From Aurantibacter_A sp039941195 (GTDB lineage Bacteria > Bacteroidota > Bacteroidia > Flavobacteriales > Flavobacteriaceae): a stretch of 64,000 bases of DNA. Of the stretch, positions 17,538-25,028 are shown one piece after another. The DNA lies in assembly GCF_039941195.1 (NCBI RefSeq), contig NZ_JBDVFA010000063.1:20552-84551 (forward strand). The letters are read 5' to 3'. Position 1 is the stretch's first letter; each line of letters begins with the position of its first letter. Under the pieces are notes generated by a model. The model did not search any database. It worked only from the letters and a program-made list of their open reading frames with translations, and had not been told where the DNA came from. The translations under genes and the position numbers were made by a program.

Positions 17538-18596
17538 CTATTTTTTAATCGTAAAAAAGAAAGTTGCTCCTTTTCCTTCCTCCGAATTCAACCATATTTG
17601 ACCATTAAAGGAATTTACAATTTTCTTAACTAAAGCCAATCCAATTCCAGTGGCTTTAAAATCATTTTCTAATTTCTTAAACATTTTAAAAATATCTTCT
17701 TGATATTTCTTAGCAATTCCTTTTCCATTATCTGAGACGCTAAATTCCCAATCCTCCTTCAGCTCATTCGCATCAATTTTAATAAGTCCATTTGGATTAT
17801 TTTCTGTAGCGCTTATAGCATTTAATATTAAATTTTTAAACAACTGCTCTAGTTTATATTTCCCAATTAATAAAGTAGGTAAAGCATCTGAATATTCAAT
17901 TTTAATATTTTCTGGAACATACATAGTTTGTAACAATTCGTCCAATAATTCTTTTACATCAATTAAAACTTCTTTTTCTTCTAAATTGGTTATCGTAGCA
18001 TGCTTTAAAATACCATCAACCAAGGCATCCATCTTCTCTAGATTCTCACTTATAATCATACAATTATCTTTAGTTTGATCGGAGAAATTATCAATATCAT
18101 CTTCCTTAATACAATCAATAAGAAAGCTAATATTTCGCATTGGAGATTTTAAATCATGTGATACCATATGCGCATAATTATTTAGCGCTTCGTTTCGTTC
18201 TTCTAAATTCTTTAATAGTAAATCTTTTTCCTCTGATATTCTATGTATTTCTGACGATTGTTCTTCCAATTTTTGCGCTAATACTAATGGATCAAAAGAC
18301 ACATGTTCTTCTGAATTTACTTTAGTAGTTCCATTAGTATCCGTACTTAATGAAGCAATAGAGCGCTCTAAAGATTCAATTACTTTTTTTTGAGATTCTG
18401 CACGTTCTCGTAAAATCTCATTGGCTTCTGAAAGTTCTTGCGAACTTATAACGGTAGAGCGTTGCACTACCTCAAGCTTAGAATCATTATCTGCATAAGA
18501 CTTACTAATTGCCTCTAAAAAAGTAGTTAACGATTCCTGCTCAGCCCATTGAGTAGGTAAAAATTTGCGTATTTGTCTGGCTAAAAGTTTATGCAT
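17538..18596 (-). CDS. Cytoplasmic sensor histidine kinase associated with FIST protein (NahK-like position)
   Basis: 352 residues without membrane segments. Residues 1-~80 begin MHKLLARQIRKFLP and continue with a helical region (SSQELSEANEILRERA) of the kind found at the N-termini of kinases encoded beside FIST proteins. A coiled coil (~105-140) leads to the HisKA box YAHMVSHDLKSP with H147. HATPase motifs follow: an N-box (LILNAISATENNP), DNGKGIAKKY and TGIGLALVKKIV. It overlaps the FIST gene by one base, suggesting translational coupling and a direct signalling pair. No receiver is attached, so phosphate must pass to a separate regulator, probably via the adjacent Hpt. Confidence 0.9.
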   Translation of the reverse strand: MHKLLARQIRKFLPTQWAEQESLTTFLEAISKSYADNDSKLEVVQRSTVISSQELSEANEILRERAESQKKVIESLERSIASLSTDTNGTTKVNSEEHVSFDPLVLAQKLEEQSSEIHRISEEKDLLLKNLEERNEALNNYAHMVSHDLKSPMRNISFLIDCIKEDDIDNFSDQTKDNCMIISENLEKMDALVDGILKHATITNLEEKEVLIDVKELLDELLQTMYVPENIKIEYSDALPTLLIGKYKLEQLFKNLILNAISATENNPNGLIKIDANELKEDWEFSVSDNGKGIAKKYQEDIFKMFKKLENDFKATGIGLALVKKIVNSFNGQIWLNSEEGKGATFFFTIKK

Positions 18597-19729
18597 TATT
18601 CACTAAATAGAGATAAGGTCATTGTTTGATTGTGTAATTTACACTCTTTCTGACCAGCAAAGGGTGCTAATTCTCCATAAGAATAAAAACCTACAATTTT
18701 CGCATTTGATCCAATACTACCAATCACCTCTTCTACTTCTTCTTCTGTACGCTGATCCAATACTAATTTACGACCTACACAACTAACCAATAAGGCAAGT
18801 TCCGGTTCACTTTTTCTACCTCGCATTGCATAAACTCCTGCTACAGATGCACCTTCTGCAATATCATCTACTGTAGACATCATTAGTTGTACTTTGGATC
18901 CTTCCGGAACATCACCGGCTAAAATCATGGCGTTATTAGCTTCATCAATATTCAAAATAGTACGAACAATTACTTCTCTACTATCTGGCTTTTGCACACT
19001 TAGTGGATATAACAAAGCGGCTTCTGGGAGCTCTTTAGCTTTTTCACCTAAGTAAAGTTTGTACAAGTCAAGTGCTGGTTTACCATCTAACTCGTACAAA
19101 ATATTATTTTTTGATTTTGTAATTGTTCGTTGTGGTCCAAAGCCTGTCCATCCACCAAAATTAGCACTTGTAATTTCTAAAGTATCTCCATAAAAGCCAA
19201 TGCAAATCACCTCCCCTTCAGCTGGGTTTTGGTTATAAGAAGCTAACGTACGTTCAAAACGTGCATCATCACCACATAATCCTCCAGAAATAGAAACTTC
19301 AACATTTAATTTCTCTTCCAATCCTTTAATTAATCCACTACCATTTACATTGGTACCTTCAGATACAATAAAAACATGTTTTAAGTTTTCCTTAGGTAAA
19401 CTATTTACTAAACTCTCACCTAGTTCTTCAACATCCATGTCGAATGTTGTCATGTTTTCGCGAACTACTTTAAAACTATTTTTTTCAAATTCAATTGCAG
19501 TAAGCACAACACTCTCGTCATAAACTCTACTTTCAAGAATTTCGCCAGAAGTAGTACCAAAAACAATATGACCCTCTGGATAAAGCGATTTAATTTCTTG
19601 ATAAATATCCTCAGATTCTAAAGCATATCTATTTCCAAAAACCATCACTAAAGGTTCTTTTAATTCTTTACGAGCTTCTACAAATTTCCAATCTTTATTG
19701 ATCTCTTTAACCCCTTGCTCTATTATCAT
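18596..19729 (-). CDS. FIST-domain sensor protein (NosP-like)
   Basis: 377 residues with FIST_N (~25-215; IVFGTTSGEILESRVYDESV, then SISGGLCGDDARF) and FIST_C (~220-365; ending GFYSYGELAPFAG). No membrane or catalytic segment is seen. FIST proteins are soluble ligand sensors. A subset, NosP, has been described as haem-based nitric-oxide sensors that control a co-encoded kinase. The gene is one base from an overlapping kinase gene and three bases after another kinase. Together with the following Hpt, this mirrors the NosP-NahK-HptB set described in Pseudomonas. Haem binding cannot be judged from sequence alone; an amino-acid or other ligand is possible. Confidence 0.88.
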   Translation of the reverse strand: MIIEQGVKEINKDWKFVEARKELKEPLVMVFGNRYALESEDIYQEIKSLYPEGHIVFGTTSGEILESRVYDESVVLTAIEFEKNSFKVVRENMTTFDMDVEELGESLVNSLPKENLKHVFIVSEGTNVNGSGLIKGLEEKLNVEVSISGGLCGDDARFERTLASYNQNPAEGEVICIGFYGDTLEITSANFGGWTGFGPQRTITKSKNNILYELDGKPALDLYKLYLGEKAKELPEAALLYPLSVQKPDSREVIVRTILNIDEANNAMILAGDVPEGSKVQLMMSTVDDIAEGASVAGVYAMRGRKSEPELALLVSCVGRKLVLDQRTEEEVEEVIGSIGSNAKIVGFYSYGELAPFAGQKECKLHNQTMTLSLFSE

Positions 19730-19731
19730 AA

Positions 19732-21324
19732 CTATTTTTTTATTGTAAAATAAAAGGTTGTACCCTCACCAGGTGCACTTTCTAACCATACCTTTCCTTC
19801 GTATAAATCGATAACTTTTTTTACTATCGACAAGCCAATACCGGTTGAACGTTCATTATTACCAACAGATTGGAAAATTTTAAATATTTTTTCGTGATAT
19901 TCTTTAGGAATTCCAACACCATTGTCTTCAATACTAAATTGCCAATGTGTATCAGTTTCAGCATAATCTATATTAACAATACCAACTTCATTTTCGATAT
20001 GAACCACTGCATTACTTAAAAAGTTCTGAAATAACTGATGAATTTTTGTTTTGTCTGCGAAAAGTGTGGGTAGTTTTTTGACAATTTTTACTTCTACATG
20101 ATCTGGGATAAAAATAATATCCGTTATTTCTTTAATAACTTCATTTACATCCACATCAGTATTATGTACATTATCGCTGCTTACCGTTGAATATTTTAGG
20201 ATCCCAACAATTAATTTATCCATGGACTCAACCTTCTCTTGCATCATACGCAATTGACTAACTCCATTTTCATCTAATTTGTCTTTATAATCATCATAAA
20301 GCCATGTTGCGAGTGCACTAATACTACGTAACGGAGATTTTAAATCGTGCGATACAATATGTGCGTATTCTTGCAAGCCTTTGTTACTTTTTTCTAATTC
20401 TTCTAATAGTTGCGTTCTTTCAACTTCAAGTTCATGTTGCGCACTAATATCTTCTATCATTGCTACTTGATAATCTATATCGTCATCCTCATTTTTATAA
20501 ACGTTAACCGATGTTTTCGCCCATAAATGTGAACCATCCTTACAAGTATATTTTTTTGACAAAGTAAAATTATCGATCTCTCCCGATTGCATTTTTTTAA
20601 TAAGCGCATCCGATTCTTCTACATCATCAGCAACAGAAATGTCACTTACATTTAATTTTTTTAACTCCAGTTCTGTATATCCAGTTAGTTTCTCAAAAGT
20701 TTTGTTGGATCGTATTATTCGCCCTCCATTAGTAAGAATAATACCTAAAGGTGAGTTTTCTACAATAATATCCAACTGCTTCTTTTGAGCAGATAACAAA
20801 TGTTTAACTTCTTCATCTCTAGTAATATCTCTTACAATCCCATGCGCAGCAACGGGGTTTTTATCTTTATCATAAATTAAACTACCATTAATTTCTACTA
20901 GTTTAACAGATTTATCATTAAGTATAAGTTTTGATCTATATTTATTAAAAGTACCATACTGAAGTAAATTCTTCATGTAATTTAGATTGTACTCTAAATA
21001 ATCGGGGTGCACTAATTTTGATAAATTAACGAACTCTTCGCCAGCATCATAACCAAAAAATTCTTTGGCAGCAGAATTCATAGATATCACATTAAACTGT
21101 AAATCCATAACCACATAAGAGTCTATAATATTTACAAAAGCACCATCAAGTTCGGTTGTTTTTGTACAAATTAAATTCTCTAATCGAGCATTAGATTCCT
21201 TTAAATGAAACGCAACATCATACAACTCCTTAGATTTACTTTCTAAAATTTGTTCGGCCTGCACCCGCGCTTTTTTCTGACGCTCCAATGCCTTTTTTAG
21301 CAGTACTACTTCTTTGTTATCCAT
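19732..21324 (-). CDS. PAS-PAS sensor histidine kinase paired with H-NOX (HnoK-like position)
   Basis: I chose ATG 21324, which overlaps the H-NOX stop by eight bases (ATGGATAA); an ATG pair at 21339 would add five residues. The N-terminal coiled coil (KKARVQAEQILESKSKELYD) is a motif common in H-NOX-linked kinases. Two PAS domains follow (~60-170 and ~180-295), then HisKA with EYAHIVSHDLKSP (His at about residue 326) and HATPase (NFLSNAVVH, DNGVGIPKEY, TGIGLSIVKKV). No membrane segments are present. H-NOX proteins typically control a kinase encoded in the same operon, so this is the probable H-NOX partner. The lack of a receiver again implies transfer to separate receivers. Confidence 0.9.
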   Translation of the reverse strand: MDNKEVVLLKKALERQKKARVQAEQILESKSKELYDVAFHLKESNARLENLICTKTTELDGAFVNIIDSYVVMDLQFNVISMNSAAKEFFGYDAGEEFVNLSKLVHPDYLEYNLNYMKNLLQYGTFNKYRSKLILNDKSVKLVEINGSLIYDKDKNPVAAHGIVRDITRDEEVKHLLSAQKKQLDIIVENSPLGIILTNGGRIIRSNKTFEKLTGYTELELKKLNVSDISVADDVEESDALIKKMQSGEIDNFTLSKKYTCKDGSHLWAKTSVNVYKNEDDDIDYQVAMIEDISAQHELEVERTQLLEELEKSNKGLQEYAHIVSHDLKSPLRSISALATWLYDDYKDKLDENGVSQLRMMQEKVESMDKLIVGILKYSTVSSDNVHNTDVDVNEVIKEITDIIFIPDHVEVKIVKKLPTLFADKTKIHQLFQNFLSNAVVHIENEVGIVNIDYAETDTHWQFSIEDNGVGIPKEYHEKIFKIFQSVGNNERSTGIGLSIVKKVIDLYEGKVWLESAPGEGTTFYFTIKK

Positions 21325-21859
21325 TTTGCGTAACATCAAATTTCACTTCTGTACCATCTTCCTTTAATAGCTCGTATGCTATAGTGGCGCTACCATTAAA
21401 ATGCTCAAAACACTTTTCCATTAAGCCTTCAGCCAAACGGTATAAGCCTCTAGAAGATGAATAAATCATCGAAATAGAGGTATCTGTTTTTTCTAAAATC
21501 TTAAATGAGGGAAGTTCTGCTTCGGGATAAAGCTTTTGAACATGCACATGAATATGGTCTTCTATGGCATATAATAAAGATAATGGTGTTTTATACCCCT
21601 TTACAACATCGGGATGTGCGCTGACAAGGCTATTGAATAAATACAAGCCAAACGTATAGATTAAATCACTTACAGGTATATTAACCTCATTACTTAAGCT
21701 TGTAATAAGGCTTACCATTTCATTAAAATCGTAGGTACCAACAGCAGTATAGATACCCTCTGATTCTAAATCCGAATTTTCAATAATATTATCGGTAATC
21801 TCGAGTCCAAATTTAGACTCGACCATCTCTAAGAACTCAGTAAAAACTATTCCTTTCAT
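21317..21859 (-). CDS. H-NOX (haem nitric oxide/oxygen-binding) protein
   Basis: The 180 residues match a stand-alone H-NOX domain. The proximal haem ligand is H104 in IHVHVQKLYPEAELP (H-x-x-V spacing). The haem-propionate motif Y-x-S-x-R is present as Y133-S135-R137 in MIYSSSRGLY. The N-terminal helices (GIVFTEFLEMVESKFG) are also typical. H-NOX proteins of facultative aerobes bind NO and regulate a neighbouring kinase or cyclase, often altering biofilm behaviour. The stop overlaps the kinase start. With both haem motifs intact, haem and NO binding is likely; O2 binding would need a distal Tyr, which I cannot place with confidence. Confidence 0.93.
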   Translation of the reverse strand: MKGIVFTEFLEMVESKFGLEITDNIIENSDLESEGIYTAVGTYDFNEMVSLITSLSNEVNIPVSDLIYTFGLYLFNSLVSAHPDVVKGYKTPLSLLYAIEDHIHVHVQKLYPEAELPSFKILEKTDTSISMIYSSSRGLYRLAEGLMEKCFEHFNGSATIAYELLKEDGTEVKFDVTQNG

Positions 21860-21937
21860 TATTCTATTTAATTTAGAATAAAAGTAGGAATTGTATTACT
21901 TTTAAATTAATTTTTGTTGTGAAATGGGATTTTTCTG

Positions 21938-22339
21938 TTATGCCTTTACAACCTCATTCGTTTCCCAATACTCAAGTACTTTACGAATTTTATTCTCGTA
22001 ATCTTCGAATTTTAAAGGCTTTAGAACATATCCAGCAATACCAATTTTATAACACTCTAATAAATCGGCTCTATTCTCAGATGTTGTCAAAACAATTGTA
22101 GGTAAGTATTTCATTACATCATCATTCTTAAGAATTTGTAAGAATTCTATACCGCTCATTTTAGGCATATTTAAATCCAATAGAATAATATCTGGTAAAT
22201 CTGCATCTGATTTTAAGATATTAATAGCCTCTTCTCCGTTCTTCGCTTCAGTTATATTATGTTTAGAACCTAATTTAGAAACTGTTCTAAGCAATTTCAT
22301 TGTTTCAATAGTATCGTCTTCAATAAAAAGAATGTTCAT
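21938..22339 (-). CDS. Single-domain response regulator (CheY-like)
   Basis: 133 residues: E7-D8-D9 acidic cluster, phospho-acceptor D55 (IILLDLNMPKMSG), switch Thr in IVLTTSEN and Lys in VLKPLKFE. There is no output domain. It is the first gene of the phosphorelay operon, 78 bases upstream of H-NOX. Stand-alone receivers next to Hpt proteins usually act as phosphate shuttles or sinks between a kinase and the Hpt. I infer it carries phosphate from the two kinases, which lack receivers, to the Hpt at 17216-17533. Confidence 0.92.
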   Translation of the reverse strand: MNILFIEDDTIETMKLLRTVSKLGSKHNITEAKNGEEAINILKSDADLPDIILLDLNMPKMSGIEFLQILKNDDVMKYLPTIVLTTSENRADLLECYKIGIAGYVLKPLKFEDYENKIRKVLEYWETNEVVKA

Positions 22340-22370
22340 AGTATGTTGTTTTTAATTATGATGCAATATT

Positions 22371-22378
22371 CATAAATA
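22371..22378 (-). promoter_or_regulatory. Possible -7 element of the phosphorelay operon
   Basis: Minus-strand TATTTATG matches TAnnTTTG at all but one fixed base. It lies 32-39 bases upstream of the ATG at 22339 and about 25 bases downstream of the direct-repeat pair at 22404-22433. The assignment is tentative. Confidence 0.3.
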
Positions 22379-22403
22379 ACGAAGAAATAGATTTAGAAGT
22401 GTA

Positions 22404-22433
22404 GACGAATGGAAAATTGCTATCGACGAATGG
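22404..22433 (-). promoter_or_regulatory. Candidate LytTR-family binding site: 9-bp direct repeat with 21-bp period
   Basis: GACGAATGG occurs at 22404-22412 and again at 22425-22433, a perfect direct repeat separated by 12 bases. On the minus strand, which the operon uses, it reads CCATTCGTC, differing by one base from the AlgR half-site CCGTTCGTC. Paired 9-mers with a two-turn period are the known layout of LytTR sites (AgrA, AlgR). The site is 65-94 bases upstream of the first gene of an operon that ends in a LytTR regulator. Confidence 0.6.
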
Positions 22434-22644
22434 TTTGTTATAAACGATTAATGTTTCTTTAAACCTTGTATTATTAGTAGTTTAGGTCAATTTCATACGA
22501 CTCAAAAATTGTAAGAATTCATTGTAATTAGTAGCAACTCGCTTTACAAAATAGGCTAACATTTTTCCTATTTGCAGTTGAAAAAGTCTAAAAAAGCGTT
22601 TCTTTAAACTAAAATAGACACCATTTTCTGTAGAGAATTATTAG

Positions 22645-23130
22645 TTGATGACAATAAGAAAGCTATTACCCACTGACAACGAGTCGCTTGCAAAAATAAT
22701 AAAGGCGATTTTTGTAGAGTTTAATGCGCCAAAAATTGGCACGGTATATTCAGATCCTACAACTAACGACCTTTATAAATTATTTGAACATGAAAAATCC
22801 ATACTCTGGGTAATTGAAGCAGATAAGGAAGTATTAGGATGTTGTGGAATTTATCCAACCAAAGGTTTACCTGAAGGCTGTGCAGAATTAGTGAAATTCT
22901 ATTTTTCGCCTAAAGCAAGAGGAAATGGATGGGGTAAGGAATTATTAGAATATAATATTAAATCTGCTATTGATTATGGATACTCGCAACTCTATCTAGA
23001 ATGCTTACCACATTTTTCAAGCGCTATAAATTTGTATGAAAGCTTAGCGTTTAAACATATAGATAAAGCCTTAGGTGATTCTGGTCATACTTCTTGTAAT
23101 ATTTGGATGGTGAAAAACCTACTTACATAA
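22645..23130 (+). CDS. GNAT-family N-acetyltransferase
   Basis: 161 residues covering one GNAT domain. The acetyl-CoA pyrophosphate loop is KARGNGWGKELL (about residues 90-101), with the preceding strand CAELVKFYFSP, and a late LYESLAFKHIDKAL block as in RimI/YjgM-like enzymes. The substrate is unknown. It reads away from the phosphorelay operon and stands alone (176 bases before the permease gene). Confidence 0.88.
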   Translation: MMTIRKLLPTDNESLAKIIKAIFVEFNAPKIGTVYSDPTTNDLYKLFEHEKSILWVIEADKEVLGCCGIYPTKGLPEGCAELVKFYFSPKARGNGWGKELLEYNIKSAIDYGYSQLYLECLPHFSSAINLYESLAFKHIDKALGDSGHTSCNIWMVKNLLT

Positions 23131-23306
23131 TTTGTACAAATTTCAAACAAATACGAAGTCTATTGTATATGTAAATGATTTAGAACTTAAGTTTTATTTA
23201 TAAGAATTAATTAAATTGGTAAATCAAAAATTTCGACTGATTACAATGTTTTCGGCCGCTCATACCGATAGCTAAAAAATAATACTTAACTAACTCAATT
23301 AATAAA

Positions 23307-25022
23307 ATGGAGACCAACAACAATTATGAACAGTTTGAAAATTTAGAGGAAGAACAGTTACCTGTTGCAAAACATAAATTACATGATTGGACCCATTTTG
23401 CTGGCTTATATGCTGCAGAACATGTAGCGGCGACAGAATTTGTAATTGGAGCTACATTTGTAGCACTTGGGGCCAAAACTATGGACATTCTCCTAGGGCT
23501 ATTAATCGGAAATATATTAGCAGTTCTTAGTTGGACATTTATTACCTCACCTATAGCAGTTGAAACTAGATTAAGTCTTTATACCTACCTTAATAAAATT
23601 GCTGGTGACTCCATGACAAAGCTTTATAATTGGGCTAATATTATAATTTTCTCCGTTATATCCGCAGCAATGATAACCGTATCCTCCACTGCAGTTCGTT
23701 TTGCCTTTGACATTCCGGCTCAGCTAAATTGGTATCCAACAAATGTTTGGTTTATACTTATAGTCTTTGTTGTAGGAATAGTTGTGGTCTCAATAGCATT
23801 GTACGGCTTTAAGGCAGTTTCGGAATTTTCAGGAATTTGTGCCCCATGGCTCTTTGTTATGTTTACAAGTGGTGCAATGGTACTTATGCCAGCACTATCT
23901 TTAGATGTACTTCATAAAACTTTACCTAATGGAATGAGTGATTTTATCGCATTAGGAAATCAATCTATTTGGACAGGAATAGACAGTAATGGAGAGCCTG
24001 GCATTGGGCTAATTGAAGTTATCGGTTTTGCATGGGCCGCGAATACCATAACACATTTTGGACTTATTGACATGGCACTATTGCGATTTGCGAAAAAGAA
24101 ATCCTACGGATTAGCCACCAGCACAGGAATGATGTTTGGACATTATGTTGCATGGATAGCCGCAGGAATTATGGGAGCTGGTGCTGCAGTAATTATCGGT
24201 AAAACTATAGTAGAATTAGATCCAGGTGATGTGGCCTATTATGCATTAGGTTGGTCAGGCTTTGTTATTGTTATCGTCGCAGGTTGGACCACCGCAATCA
24301 CCAATCTTTACAGAGCAGGTTTAGCAGCCCAAGCAGTTTTCAACAAACACTCAAGAAAAAAAACTACAATTATCGTCGGTTTAGTAACAATTGTAATAGC
24401 TTGTTTTCCTTTTGTGTTTTCGCAAATATTACCACTTTTAACCTATGCCGGTCTTCTAGTTGTGCCAGTTGGAGCAATTGTGTTTGCAGAACATCAAATA
24501 TTTCCTCGTATTGGCTATACACGTTATTGGTCGTCGTATAAAAATTTAACTTTCAGTACGCCAGCCGTGGCTTCTTGGGCATTAGGTTTAATATTTGGTT
24601 TTGGATTAAATGCATTTAATGTGATGTCCTTCTTTTATCTATTCTTGCCAACATGGGTTTTCACAATTATAATTTATACACTCTTGGCCGGACGCTATGG
24701 CGCAAAAGAGGAATACCCTATTGCAGCAAAAAAGGAAAAAATTAGAAATGAAAATATTGTAAAGTTTCAGGAGCAAAAAGCAAAAGAAGAGATAGTACCA
24801 GTAAAAGATGAAAGCGCTTTTTCAAAACTACTTAAAATCGTATCGGTAGCAGTATTGCTAATTACACTAATATTGGCAATTAAAGTTATGTTTTGGTCTG
24901 CTGATGAAGTATTATATATCGCTAACAGGGATACATTTTACACCTATGCGTTTATTTGCACGCTATTATATTTTATTACGGCTTATTGGGCACTACAATG
25001 CGGTAAATTAAAAAACAAATAA
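23307..25022 (+). CDS. NCS1/cytosine-permease-family transporter, candidate polyol (mannitol) permease
   Basis: 571 residues with about 12 membrane segments. The conserved entry GLYAAEHVAATEFVIGATF and the LLGLLIGNILAVLSW helix match the purine-cytosine permease (NCS1) family, which has the LeuT fold and uses Na+ or H+ gradients. NCS1 members usually carry nucleobases, hydantoins, thiamine or pyridoxine. This one ends six bases before a mannitol-dehydrogenase-type gene, and no nucleobase enzyme is nearby. I therefore infer uptake of mannitol or a related polyol, an unusual substrate for this family. A charged cytoplasmic loop (KKEKIRNENIVKFQEQKAKEE) precedes the last two helices. Confidence 0.75.
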   Translation: METNNNYEQFENLEEEQLPVAKHKLHDWTHFAGLYAAEHVAATEFVIGATFVALGAKTMDILLGLLIGNILAVLSWTFITSPIAVETRLSLYTYLNKIAGDSMTKLYNWANIIIFSVISAAMITVSSTAVRFAFDIPAQLNWYPTNVWFILIVFVVGIVVVSIALYGFKAVSEFSGICAPWLFVMFTSGAMVLMPALSLDVLHKTLPNGMSDFIALGNQSIWTGIDSNGEPGIGLIEVIGFAWAANTITHFGLIDMALLRFAKKKSYGLATSTGMMFGHYVAWIAAGIMGAGAAVIIGKTIVELDPGDVAYYALGWSGFVIVIVAGWTTAITNLYRAGLAAQAVFNKHSRKKTTIIVGLVTIVIACFPFVFSQILPLLTYAGLLVVPVGAIVFAEHQIFPRIGYTRYWSSYKNLTFSTPAVASWALGLIFGFGLNAFNVMSFFYLFLPTWVFTIIIYTLLAGRYGAKEEYPIAAKKEKIRNENIVKFQEQKAKEEIVPVKDESAFSKLLKIVSVAVLLITLILAIKVMFWSADEVLYIANRDTFYTYAFICTLLYFITAYWALQCGKLKNK

Positions 25023-25028
25023 TCAGTA

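Larger units (their letters stand above)
22340..22644. other. 305-base divergent intergenic region
   Basis: It holds the control region of the phosphorelay operon (direct repeat at 22404-22433) and, on the other strand, the promoter region of the acetyltransferase gene. No small gene or RNA structure is recognised. Confidence 0.5.
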
